From: JBDSLU01 sp039916225
GTDB lineage: Bacteria; Acidobacteriota; Vicinamibacteria; Vicinamibacterales; Vicinamibacteraceae
Assembly: GCA_039916225.1 (NCBI GenBank)
Contig: JBDSLU010000550.1
Location: 1 to 7,929, forward strand
Length of the DNA: 7,929 nucleotides
Direction: 5' to 3'
Part shown: in pieces, positions 1 to 7,326 of the stretch
Position numbering within the stretch: the first letter of the stretch is position 1
How the letters are laid out: each line of letters begins with the position of its first letter
Program-made: the position numbers and the translations under genes
Notes under the pieces: model-generated
The model's database searches: none
Seen by the model: only the letters and a program-made list of their open reading frames with translations
Told to the model about the DNA's origin: nothing

Positions 1-1
1 C

Positions 2-334
2 GGCGGTGCCTACGCCGTGTCCGCCGACCCGATCCCGCATCCCTACGCCTACTACCTGCTGTCGAGCGGCAGCTGGGATCGCGTCGAGCTGGACGATCCG
101 GCGCTGCAGCCGGCGACGCTGTCGACCAGCCGGCCGCGGGCCGTGGTCCTGTCCAGCCGCGCCTTCAGCGATCTCGCCCTCCGACTGCTCCACGACAACC
201 GGCCGATCCCGCCGGCGATCAGCGTGCGGCCGGGCTTCGTCGTCCTGCTGCCCGGTCCGCTCGGCGCCTGCGTCGACGACGCCGTGCGTGCCGGCGCGCG
301 CTCGGTCGGCGGCCCGGTGGAGGGCGGAGCGTGA
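2..334 (+). CDS. C-terminal fragment of a possible membrane glycosyltransferase (partial, 5' end outside window)
   Basis: The reading frame is open from the first base to the TGA at 332-334, giving 110 residues of the end of a longer protein; an in-frame GTG at 17 exists, but codons upstream of it are also open. What is visible is a soluble alpha/beta-looking tail with a PYAYYLLSSGSW stretch near residues 18-29, an RPRAVVLSSRAF strand-like segment, and a Gly/Ala/Arg-rich end. No membrane helix or catalytic motif lies in the part seen. The stop overlaps the GTG start of the next gene (GTGA), so the two are probably co-transcribed and translationally coupled. Because that gene makes a polyprenyl-phosphate sugar synthase-like enzyme, I infer that this may be the soluble C-terminal domain of a GT39/PMT-like multi-pass glycosyltransferase that uses the lipid-linked sugar. 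The sequence alone does not prove this; that a gene ends here is much more certain than what it does. Confidence 0.5.
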   Translation, partial: GGAYAVSADPIPHPYAYYLLSSGSWDRVELDDPALQPATLSTSRPRAVVLSSRAFSDLALRLLHDNRPIPPAISVRPGFVVLLPGPLGACVDDAVRAGARSVGGPVEGGA

Positions 335-375
335 CTGGGCCGAGTGTGACTGGGCCTGGCGCAACGGGACCGGGC
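331..375 (+). repeat. Three tandem 15-bp units at the start of the glycosyltransferase gene
   Basis: Bases 331-345, 346-360 and 361-375 are three consecutive in-frame 15-bp units. The first two share an identical 11-base GTGACTGGGCC; the third is degenerate (GCAACGGGACC). They encode three successive (M/V/A)-TGP-x pentapeptides before the first beta strand of the GT-A fold. The unit carries the GTGA stop/start overlap, so the start codon is duplicated. Confidence 0.8.
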
Positions 376-1116
376 GCCATCGATCTGTCGGTCGTCATTC
401 CGGCCTACAACGAGGCCGGCCGGATCGGCCCGACGCTCCATCGCCTGCTGGCGACGCTCGAGCGCCTGCCGCTGCCGTGGGAGATCGTCGTCGCCGATGA
501 CGGCTCGGCCGACGACACCGCCGCCATCGTCGCCGCCGTCAGCGCCCGCGAGCCGCGGGTCCGCTGCCTGCGCCTGCCGCACCGCGGCAAGGGCGCGGCG
601 GTTCGAGACGGCTTGCTTGCCGCCCAGGGCGGCCGCCGCTTCCTGTGCGACGCCGATCTCGCCATGCCGCCGGCGCAGATCACGCGCTTCCTCGCCGTCC
701 TGCCGTCGCAGTGCGACATCGCCATCGGCAGCCGGGAAGGCACGGGGGCCGTCCGCGTCGGCGAACCGCTGCGCCGTCACCTCCTCGGACGGGTCTTCAA
801 CATGCTGGTCCGGGCGATGGTGCTGCCCGGCATCCAGGACACGCAGTGCGGCTTCAAGCTGTTCACCGCGGCGGCGGCGGAAGCGGTGCTGCCGACGACG
901 GCGATCGAGGGCTGGGCCTTCGACGTCGAGCTCCTGGCCAGCGCGCGCGCGCAAGGCTGGCGGGTCCTGGAGGTCCCGATCGAGTGGCACTTCGGCCAGG
1001 CGTCGAAGCTGCGCGTGGTGCCCCACTCGATCCAGATGCTCCGCGATCTCTATCGCGTCCGGGCCAAGGTCCGGCGCGGCGCCTTCACCCGGCGACCCTC
1101 CGTCCCACACTCGTAG
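331..1116 (+). CDS. GT2-family glycosyltransferase, ALG5-like polyprenyl-phosphate sugar synthase
   Basis: This 261-residue protein should transfer a sugar from a nucleotide donor to a polyprenyl (dolichyl-type) phosphate at the inner face of the cytoplasmic membrane. The GT-A fold motifs are clear: VVIPAYNEAGRI at residues 21-32, VVADDGSADDT at 53-63, the HRGKGAAVRDG loop at 84-94 typical of dolichyl-phosphate glucosyl/mannosyltransferases, the metal-binding DAD at 107-109, IGSR at 132-135, DTQCGFKLF at 170-178, GWAFDVELL at 194-202 and VPIEWHF at 215-221. The Q-C-G-F-K-L-F and F-D-V-E motifs favour the ALG5/DPM1-like subgroup. There is no C-terminal transmembrane pair, so it is probably peripheral. 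The GTG start overlaps the preceding stop by four bases; an equivalent in-frame GTG at 346 lies in a duplicated unit, so the start could be five codons later. The donor sugar (glucose or mannose) cannot be read from sequence. Confidence 0.9.
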   Translation: MTGPSVTGPGATGPGAIDLSVVIPAYNEAGRIGPTLHRLLATLERLPLPWEIVVADDGSADDTAAIVAAVSAREPRVRCLRLPHRGKGAAVRDGLLAAQGGRRFLCDADLAMPPAQITRFLAVLPSQCDIAIGSREGTGAVRVGEPLRRHLLGRVFNMLVRAMVLPGIQDTQCGFKLFTAAAAEAVLPTTAIEGWAFDVELLASARAQGWRVLEVPIEWHFGQASKLRVVPHSIQMLRDLYRVRAKVRRGAFTRRPSVPHS

Positions 1117-1182
1117 TCCCTGGAACCGGCACCGATGCCGACCCAGGAAACCATCCCCAGCGCTCCTCCGTCCAACCCTGCC

Positions 1183-2991
1183 ATGCGATTGCTGCCTGCA
1201 CTGCTGCTCACCGCCACGACCGTCGGCGCGCAGCCTGCTCCGGCCCCGGCGCGAATCACCCCGCAGACCGTCGGCGGTCTCGTCGAGGCCTGGCGCTACG
1301 ACACGCGCGAATCGACCGAGCCCGTCCCGCCGTGGCGACGCAAGCCGGCCTTCGAGGCCACGCCGGTCTACGCCGACGGCCGGCTGTATCTCTCGACGCC
1401 GGGCGGCCTCGTCGTCGCCCTCGACGCCGCGACGGGCACGGAGACGTGGCGCGTCGATCTCGCTGTCGATCGCACCCTGAACTACGGCGACTTCGCCAAC
1501 CGCGGCGTGGTCGTGGCCGCCGATCGCGTCTATGCCGGCACCGCCGACGCGCGGCTCGCCTGCCTGATGCGCACCGACGGCCGGCCGTGCCAGGGCTTCG
1601 GCGTCGGCGGCCAGATCCGGCTCGACGCCGGCCTGCGGCGCGCGCCGAAGTGGAAGGGCGAGTGGACGCTGTCGTCGCCGCCGGCCGTCTATCGCGACGT
1701 CGTCATCGTCGGCTCGTCGATCGCCGACAACAGCCGCCTGGACATGACATCGGGCGAGGTCCGCGGCTTCGACGCGAAGACCGGCGCGCTGCGCTGGACG
1801 TTCCACCCGCTGCCGGCGGACTCCCCCGCCGGCGGCGCCAACACGTGGTCGCTGCTGACCGTCGACGAGGCCAGCGGCCTGGTCTATCTCCCGGTCGGCA
1901 GCGCCAGCCCCGACTACTTCGGCGGCAACCGGCCCGGTGACAACGCGCACGCCAACAGCGTCGTGGCCTTGAAGGCGACGACCGGCGAGGTGGCGTGGGC
2001 GTTCCAGACCGTCCATCACGACGTCTGGGACTACGACGTCGCGTCGCCGCCGCTGCTCTTCCCCGGCCAGCGCGGGCCGTCGGTCGCCGTCGGCTCGAAG
2101 ACCGGCCACCTCTTTCTGTTCGATCGCATCACCGGCGCGCCGCACTTCCCGATCGAGGAGCGCCGCGCACCGGCGAGCGACGTGCCCGACGAGCGGACGG
2201 CGCCCACGCAGCCGTTCCCGTCCAAGCCGGCGAGCCTGGTACCGCAGCGCATCACCGAGGCCGACATCTGGGGCGTGACGCCGGCCGAGCGCGAGAGCTG
2301 CCTGGCGCGGTTTCGCACGCTGCGCTACGAGGGCATGTTCACGCCACCGAGCCTCGGCGGCAGCCTGCAGGTGCCCGGCAACATCGGCGGCTTGCAGTGG
2401 GGCGGCATGGCGTGGGACCCCACCAACCGGCTGGTGATCGCACCGGTCAATCACTTCGGGGCCATCGTCAAGCTCATCCCGCGCGCCGCTTTCACGGCGG
2501 CCCGGCGCGATGCGGGGCGGGCCGAGGTCACCGAACAGGACGGCACGCCCTATGCGATGTCGCGGGAGTTCTTCCTCAGCGCCGAGGGCCGGCCGTGTCT
2601 GGCGCCACCGTGGGGCGAGCTGGTCGCGGTCCGCGTCGACACCGGCGAGATCGCGTGGCGCAGCGTGCTCGGCGATCTGCGAGAACTGGTCGGCCTGTCG
2701 GCGACGGCGATACCGGCCGCGACGGGCTCACCCAGCCTCGGCGGCCCCGCGGTGGCGTCCGGCGGTGTCCTGTTCATCGGCGCCACCATCGATCCCTACT
2801 TCCGCGCGTTCGGCACCGCGGATGGCCGCGAGCTGTGGAAAACTCGACTCCCGACCAGTGCCCGGGCGACGCCACTCGTCTACACGCTGCCGGACGGGCG
2901 CGAGATGGTGGCGGTCGCCGCCGGCGGTCACGACACGCCGCTCTCGAAGCCGGGCACGACGCTGCACGTCTTCGCGCTGCCGCCGCGGTAG
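1183..2991 (+). CDS. Secreted PQQ-dependent dehydrogenase, glucose-dehydrogenase (Gcd) catalytic-domain type
   Basis: The predicted product is a periplasmic quinoprotein of 602 residues that oxidises a sugar or alcohol with PQQ and a divalent metal. The start at 1183 gives a normal signal peptide (MRLLPALLLTATTVGA, then QPAPAP); an in-frame ATG at 1135 adds 16 Ser/Pro-rich residues and has a weak GGAA upstream, so it remains possible. The beta-propeller is shown by repeated G-x-x-x-W blade ends (GTETW 85, GALRW 201, GEVAW 268, GEIAW 488, GRELW 548). Family hallmarks of membrane glucose dehydrogenase are present: an Asp-Asn pair at 182-183 (metal-ligand position in E. coli Gcd), HHDVWDYD at 278-285 (catalytic Asp region), SKTGHLFLFDR with Lys306, EERRAP followed by APTQPFP, LRYEGMFTPPSLGG, and AGGH at 580-583. 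Gcd of E. coli is about 800 residues with five N-terminal membrane helices; these are absent, so the route of electrons to the respiratory chain is unclear. No PQQ-synthesis or cytochrome gene is next to it. Substrate unknown. Confidence 0.88.
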   Translation: MRLLPALLLTATTVGAQPAPAPARITPQTVGGLVEAWRYDTRESTEPVPPWRRKPAFEATPVYADGRLYLSTPGGLVVALDAATGTETWRVDLAVDRTLNYGDFANRGVVVAADRVYAGTADARLACLMRTDGRPCQGFGVGGQIRLDAGLRRAPKWKGEWTLSSPPAVYRDVVIVGSSIADNSRLDMTSGEVRGFDAKTGALRWTFHPLPADSPAGGANTWSLLTVDEASGLVYLPVGSASPDYFGGNRPGDNAHANSVVALKATTGEVAWAFQTVHHDVWDYDVASPPLLFPGQRGPSVAVGSKTGHLFLFDRITGAPHFPIEERRAPASDVPDERTAPTQPFPSKPASLVPQRITEADIWGVTPAERESCLARFRTLRYEGMFTPPSLGGSLQVPGNIGGLQWGGMAWDPTNRLVIAPVNHFGAIVKLIPRAAFTAARRDAGRAEVTEQDGTPYAMSREFFLSAEGRPCLAPPWGELVAVRVDTGEIAWRSVLGDLRELVGLSATAIPAATGSPSLGGPAVASGGVLFIGATIDPYFRAFGTADGRELWKTRLPTSARATPLVYTLPDGREMVAVAAGGHDTPLSKPGTTLHVFALPPR

Positions 2992-3246
2992 ATCCCAGCC
3001 AACCAACCGTGTACGGCTTCGTCACGTGTGCGATATGCGAAACGTTCGCTGTCGGAAAATCGTAGCGAGTCGCGACGGCTTGAGGCACACTCACAGGCAC
3101 AACCAAGCGGGGTAGATCCTTCTCCATGCGTTCACGGGTCGTCGCGGTCGTGGGACTCCGGGCCCCAGGTTGCTCCGGTGGCATCTGCGCGGCCGCTCAC
3201 GTGCGCAGCCAGCTCATCCGTCACGGTCGCCGTGATCGCCTCTCGC
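2992..3246. other. Intergenic region before the signalling cluster
   Basis: These 255 bp separate the dehydrogenase gene from the hybrid kinase. Codon third positions in the kinase frame here are A/T-rich compared with the genes, which indicates non-coding DNA even though the frame is open back to a GTG at 3028. Bases 3037-3049 form a short inverted repeat (GCGAA-ACG-TTCGC), 3069-3076 is the palindrome GTCGCGAC, and CACGTG occurs at 3023 and 3198. This is the natural place for the promoter of the signalling genes, but no -35/-10 pair with acceptable spacing is convincing, and there is no clear terminator after the dehydrogenase. Confidence 0.5.
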
Positions 3247-5178
3247 ATGCGTTCCGCTAGTGCCGCCACGACGGTACCGAGCGAACTGTCCGTCCTCGTC
3301 ATCGAGGACGACAGCGTGCTGCTGCGGACGCTGCGCGACATCCTCGACCGACGCGGCTATCACCCGCTGACGGCCAACAGCGCCCGCGAAGGCCTGGCCC
3401 TGGTCGAACAGGAGCTGCCTGCGGTCGCCCTCGTCGACTTGAAGCTGCCCGACATGGACGGCGTCGAGGTCATCGATCGCCTCTCGGCGCTGTCAGAGCT
3501 GACGCAGACGATCGTGCTCACCGGCAACGCGAGCATCGAGAGCGCGCTGCGCGCGCTGCGGCAGCGAACCTACGACTACCTGGTCAAGCCGGTCCCGCCG
3601 GACAAGCTGCTGACGACGGTCGATCGCGCCGGCGAGCGCTGGCAGCGGCGCCGCGCCGAAGAGGCGCTGCGGAAGAGCGAGGAACGGGCGCAGCTCCTCC
3701 TCGAGCACATCTCCGACGTCGTCCTCGTCGTCGACGATGCGCTCGTGATCCGCTACGTCAGCCCGTCGGTGCGCCACCTGCTGGACTACCAGCCGGGCGA
3801 GCTGGTCGGGCGCCCGTGCCTCGACGTGATCCACCCCGAGGACGCCGCGGCCGCCGACGCGTTCCTGCGCGGCGCGCTGCGCGAAGGGCGGCCGCTGCCC
3901 GCCCAGCTTCGAGTGCGGCCGCGCACCGGCGACTGGCGCGTGCTCGAGATCGGCGTGACCAGCCTCGCCGGCCGCACCGACATGGGCGGCATCCTGCTGA
4001 CCGGTCGCGACGTCACCGAGCGCCGGCGGATGGAGCAGGCGCTGCAGCAGGCGCAGCGGATGGACAGCATCGGCCAGCTCGCCGGCGGCGTTGCCCACGA
4101 CTTCAACAACATCCTCACCGCCATCCTCGGCTTCTCCGAGATCCTGATCGACGACGCGCCGACCGGCAGCGATACCCGGCTCGATCTCGAGGCGATCCAG
4201 AAGGCGGCGCAGCATGGCGCCTCGCTGAGCCGACAGCTGCTGGCCTTCAGCCGCCGGCAGATGCTCGATCTCAAGATCCTCGATCTCGGTCAGGTCGTCC
4301 GCGACTTCGAGCGGATGATTGCCCGCGTCTTCGGGGAGCACATCCGCTGGAGCGCATCGAGCGATCCGGACCTGTGGCACGTCAAGGCCGACCGCGGTCA
4401 GCTCGAACAGGTACTGATGAACCTGGCCGTCAACGCCCGCGACGCCATGCCCGACGGTGGCACGCTGACCATCGAGACGGGCAACGCGACCATCGACGCC
4501 GCTTCGCCGGAGCGATCGCAGGCGCCGGCCGGTGCCTACGTCCGCTTCTCGGTGCGGGACACCGGCATGGGCATGGACGCCGACACCCAGGCCCGCATCT
4601 TCGAGCCGTTCTTCACGACCAAGCCCGCCGGCCGCGGCACCGGCCTCGGCCTCGCCACCGTCTACGGGATCGTCAAGCAGAGTGGCGGCTTCATCGACGT
4701 CGAGAGCGAGCCGGGTCAGGGCACGACGTTCCACGTCTTCCTGCCGGCGACGGCCGACGCCGCCGTCGACGCCGGCATCGCGGCGCCCCGCCCGGCCACG
4801 CCAGTCGAGAGCGCCTCGATCCTCCTGATCGAGGACGACGCCGCCCTGCGGCGGCTGCTCGCCCGCAGCCTGCAGCGGGTCGGACACCGCGTCCGCGACG
4901 CGGCCGACGCGCAGGAGGCGCTGGCCATCCTCGCCGAGGAGCCGGCCCTCGACCTGCTGGTCACCGACGCCGTGCTCCCCGGCCAGTCGGGCCCCAACCT
5001 CGCCCGCCAGATCGAATCCGATCGGCCGGCGCTGCGCGTGCTCTTCATCTCCGGCTATTCCGACGACGCGATCCTGCACCTCGGCCTTCGCAACGAGCAG
5101 GAAGCGTTCCTGCAGAAGCCGTTCGGGCCGCGGGCCTTCGTGCGCAAGGTGCAGCAGGTCTTGCGCGGCTCGTCGTAG
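3247..5178 (+). CDS. Soluble hybrid sensor histidine kinase, REC-PAS-HisKA-HATPase-REC
   Basis: This 643-residue cytoplasmic phosphorelay protein has no transmembrane segment. The first receiver domain spans about 14-128, with acidic E20/D21/D22, phospho-acceptor D64 in LVDLKLPDMDG, T92 and K114 (YLVKP). A PAS domain follows at about 145-258, ending in the usual GRDVTERRR linker. The kinase core has the H-box GVAHDFNNILTAILGF with H284, N-box N396 in NLAVNARDAMPDGG, G1 DTGMGM at 438-443, FEPFFTTK at 452-459 and G2 GRGTGLGLA at 462-470. A second receiver lies at about 523-640, with E529/D530/D531, D574, S602 and K624. All residues needed for autophosphorylation and phosphotransfer are present. 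I chose the ATG at 3247 because it lies a dozen residues before the first receiver strand and because the 73 extra residues from the GTG at 3028 have non-coding composition; a GTG at 3232 is also possible. There is no DNA-binding output, so it must pass phosphate on, perhaps to the regulator gene 19 bp downstream. Confidence 0.92.
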   Translation: MRSASAATTVPSELSVLVIEDDSVLLRTLRDILDRRGYHPLTANSAREGLALVEQELPAVALVDLKLPDMDGVEVIDRLSALSELTQTIVLTGNASIESALRALRQRTYDYLVKPVPPDKLLTTVDRAGERWQRRRAEEALRKSEERAQLLLEHISDVVLVVDDALVIRYVSPSVRHLLDYQPGELVGRPCLDVIHPEDAAAADAFLRGALREGRPLPAQLRVRPRTGDWRVLEIGVTSLAGRTDMGGILLTGRDVTERRRMEQALQQAQRMDSIGQLAGGVAHDFNNILTAILGFSEILIDDAPTGSDTRLDLEAIQKAAQHGASLSRQLLAFSRRQMLDLKILDLGQVVRDFERMIARVFGEHIRWSASSDPDLWHVKADRGQLEQVLMNLAVNARDAMPDGGTLTIETGNATIDAASPERSQAPAGAYVRFSVRDTGMGMDADTQARIFEPFFTTKPAGRGTGLGLATVYGIVKQSGGFIDVESEPGQGTTFHVFLPATADAAVDAGIAAPRPATPVESASILLIEDDAALRRLLARSLQRVGHRVRDAADAQEALAILAEEPALDLLVTDAVLPGQSGPNLARQIESDRPALRVLFISGYSDDAILHLGLRNEQEAFLQKPFGPRAFVRKVQQVLRGSS

Positions 5179-5197
5179 CCAACGGTTCCAGCACACC

Positions 5198-5872
5198 ATG
5201 CGGGTCCTCGTCGTCGAAGACGATCGCAGCATCGCCGGGTTCATCGCCACGGGACTGCGGCAGGAGGGGTTCGCCGTCGACGTCGCCGAAGACGGCGTCG
5301 CCGGACTCGAGCTGGCCCAGGCCGGCGCCTACGACGCCGCCGTCGTCGACGTGATGCTGCCGCGCCTCGATGGCCTCAGCCTCGTCACGGCGCTCCGCCA
5401 CGCCGCCATCACCACGCCGGTGCTCTTTCTCAGCGCCCGGCACAGCGTCGACGATCGCGTCAAGGGCCTGCAGACCGGCGGCGACGACTATCTCGCCAAG
5501 CCGTTCGCGTTCGCCGAGCTGCTCGCCCGCCTTCAGGCCATCACCCGGCGCGGCCAGCGCGCCGTCGAGGCGACCACCTTGACGGTGGCCGATCTGCGCC
5601 TCGATCGCCTCACCCGCAAGGTCGAGCGCGCCGGCACGCCCATCGAGCTGCGACCGCGCGAGTTCGCGCTGCTCGAATACCTGATGCGGCAGCCCGGACG
5701 CGTGATGTCGAAGGCGATGATCGTCTCGCACGTGTGGGACTACAGCTTCGACACCGGCACCAACGCCGTCGACGTGCTGGTCCATCGCCTGCGCGACAAG
5801 ATCGACCGGACCTTCGTGCCCCGGCTGCTTCACACCGTTCGCGGCGTCGGCTATGTCCTCAAGGTGGAGTGA
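5198..5872 (+). CDS. OmpR/PhoB-family DNA-binding response regulator
   Basis: The 224-residue protein is a transcription factor with a receiver domain (1-118) and a winged-helix effector (about 127-223). The receiver shows acidic E7/D8/D9, phospho-acceptor D51 in VVDVMLPRLDG, S79 in place of the commoner Thr, and K101 in YLAKPF. The effector shows the RPREFALLEYLM helix at 153-164, the HVWDYSFDTGTNAVDVLVHRLRDKI recognition-helix region from 178, and the LHTVRGVGYVL wing at 211-221. The D-x-G-T-N-x-V-D-V pattern resembles the CusR/QseB-like branch, but the regulon cannot be named. Its gene starts 19 bp after the hybrid kinase stop and overlaps the sensor kinase gene by 20 bp, so the three are likely one transcript. 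No Shine-Dalgarno is visible before the ATG. The cognate partner is almost certainly the downstream HAMP kinase. Confidence 0.95.
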   Translation: MRVLVVEDDRSIAGFIATGLRQEGFAVDVAEDGVAGLELAQAGAYDAAVVDVMLPRLDGLSLVTALRHAAITTPVLFLSARHSVDDRVKGLQTGGDDYLAKPFAFAELLARLQAITRRGQRAVEATTLTVADLRLDRLTRKVERAGTPIELRPREFALLEYLMRQPGRVMSKAMIVSHVWDYSFDTGTNAVDVLVHRLRDKIDRTFVPRLLHTVRGVGYVLKVE

Positions 5873-7277
5873 AGGCCTTCGCACCGCGCTGACGCTGCGG
5901 CTGGGCCTGTGGTACGCCGGCCTGTTCGCGCTCAGCGCCGCCGTGCTGCTCTCCTTCACCTACCTGCTGCTCGGCCGGGCCCTGGCGGCGCAGGACCGCG
6001 AGGTGCTCGAGTCGATGCTGCAGCGCTACGGCGTGGCCTATCAGCGCAGCGGCCTGGATGGCCTGCGGGCGCTGGTCGACGCCGACGAGAGCGAGGGCCG
6101 TCACGAGCGGCTGCTGGTGCGCGTCACCAACGACAAGGCGGACATCATCTACTTCGCCCAGCCGCCCGGCTGGAGCGGCTTCGATCTCGGCGCGCTCGAC
6201 GATGTCCGGACGTCGCCGGCGGGCTGGGTCGAGCTCGCCAACCCGATTGACGACAGCTCGCTCGAGGTCGGCACGCGACGGCTGCCCCGCGGCATCACGG
6301 TCCAGGTCGGCCGCAGCTCGCGCGTCCGCGACGAGGTGCTGGCCCACTTCCGCGCCCGCGCCCTCGAAGTCGGCCTCGTCGTGGCGATCATCGCCATCGC
6401 CGGCGGGGCCTTCGTCAGCTACCTTGCGCTGTATCCAGTGCGCGCGCTCGAAGCCGCCACCCACGCCATCCTCGAGACCGGCCGCTTCGACACGCGCGTC
6501 GCGACGCGCGGGACACGCGATCCGCTCGACCGGCTCGGCGACCGCATCAACACGCTGCTGGCCAGGCTCGAGCGCCTCGTGCGTGGCATGCGCGGCGCAC
6601 TCGACAACGTCGCGCACGACCTGCGCACGCCGCTGACGCGACTGCGCAACGTCGCCGAAGGTGCGCTCGATGAGCAGGAGCCGGCGGCGCTGCGCGATGG
6701 CCTCGGGCGTGCGCTCGAAGAGGTCGACCGGGTCAACGCCACGCTGACGGCGCTGATGGACATCTCGGAAGCCGAGACCGGAACGCTGCGGCTGACGCCC
6801 GAGCCGCTGTTCGTCGCGGCCGTCGTGGACGAGGCGTTGGCGCTCCATGCCGACGACGCCGAGGATCGCGGCATCGCCGTTGCGTCGCGCATCGATCCGG
6901 CGCTGCGGCTGGTGGCCGATCGGACGCGGCTGCGCCAGGTCGTCGCCAACCTGATCGAGAACGCGGTGAAGTATTCGGACGCGGGCGGCCGGGTCGACAT
7001 CGGGGCCGCGGCGACGCCGGAAACGGTCACCGTCACCATCCGCGACACCGGTGTCGGCATCGGCCCCGCCGACCTGCCCTTCGTGTGGGATCGCCTGTAT
7101 CGCGGCGACGCCAGCCGATCGGCGCGCGGCCTTGGTCTGGGACTGTCGCTGGTGAAGGCGATCGTCGAAGCGCATGGCGGCCGCGTCGACGTGGCCTCGA
7201 CGCCGGGCCAGGGCAGCGCCTTCACGCTGACGCTGCCGGCCCGCGGCCACGGGCATGGCCCGACGCCACCCCCGTGA
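5853..7277 (+). CDS. Membrane HAMP-domain sensor histidine kinase, partner of the OmpR-type regulator
   Basis: The protein has 474 residues. Order of parts: a short cytoplasmic N-terminus, TM helix 1 at about 17-40, a periplasmic sensor region of roughly 130 residues (41-172), TM helix 2 at about 173-193, a HAMP linker (194-246), HisKA with the H-box NVAHDLRTPLTRLRN and phospho-acceptor H255, and the ATPase domain with N370 (NLIENAVKYS), G1 DTGVGIG at 398-404, the FVWDRLYRGD box and G2 GLGLGLSLV at 426-434. Everything needed for kinase activity is present. The VAH-D-LRTPL H-box and the short DRLYRGD segment are typical of kinases paired with CusR/QseB-like regulators. The start at 5853 lies inside the regulator gene (20-bp overlap), and no later start would leave room for TM1, so translational coupling is likely. 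The periplasmic domain matches no ligand-binding family I recognise, so the signal is unknown. The last residues are a low-complexity RGHGHGPTPPP tail. Confidence 0.94.
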   Translation: MSSRWSEGLRTALTLRLGLWYAGLFALSAAVLLSFTYLLLGRALAAQDREVLESMLQRYGVAYQRSGLDGLRALVDADESEGRHERLLVRVTNDKADIIYFAQPPGWSGFDLGALDDVRTSPAGWVELANPIDDSSLEVGTRRLPRGITVQVGRSSRVRDEVLAHFRARALEVGLVVAIIAIAGGAFVSYLALYPVRALEAATHAILETGRFDTRVATRGTRDPLDRLGDRINTLLARLERLVRGMRGALDNVAHDLRTPLTRLRNVAEGALDEQEPAALRDGLGRALEEVDRVNATLTALMDISEAETGTLRLTPEPLFVAAVVDEALALHADDAEDRGIAVASRIDPALRLVADRTRLRQVVANLIENAVKYSDAGGRVDIGAAATPETVTVTIRDTGVGIGPADLPFVWDRLYRGDASRSARGLGLGLSLVKAIVEAHGGRVDVASTPGQGSAFTLTLPARGHGHGPTPPP

Positions 7278-7288
7278 CCGCGCCGCGC

Positions 7289-7312
7289 CCGCTCCGACGC
7301 CCATCGGAGCGG
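7289..7312. terminator. Inverted repeat between convergent genes, candidate bidirectional terminator
   Basis: Bases 7289-7297 (CCGCTCCGA) and 7304-7312 (TCGGAGCGG) are a perfect 9-bp inverted repeat with a 6-base loop. It begins 12 bp after the sensor kinase stop and ends 14 bp before the stop of the convergent small gene. This is where a shared terminator is expected. Neither strand has a T-tract after the stem, so intrinsic termination would be weak or of the U-less kind reported for some high-GC bacteria. Confidence 0.6.
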
Positions 7313-7326
7313 ACGATCGTGGACGG

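Noticed and set aside
941..952. Alternating GC run of 12 bases that could form Z-DNA
   Set aside because: It encodes a normal Ser-Ala-Arg-Ala stretch in the glycosyltransferase and is unremarkable at this base composition.
52..2454. An 800-codon open frame on the minus strand, with similar long minus-strand frames at 3493-5250 and 5859-7304
   Set aside because: They lie antisense to genes with clear conserved motifs, their translations are Arg/Ala/Gly/Asp-rich without any recognisable domain, and such mirror frames are expected from strong GC bias at third codon positions.
2955..2971. Sigma-54-like GGCAC...GC pattern near the end of the dehydrogenase gene
   Set aside because: The GG to GC spacing is one base short and it lies within coding sequence.
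3126..3260. A 44-codon + strand frame starting with ATG that ends just inside the hybrid kinase gene
   Set aside because: No ribosome-binding site, Arg-rich low-information translation, and a region of non-coding composition; nothing supports a leader peptide.
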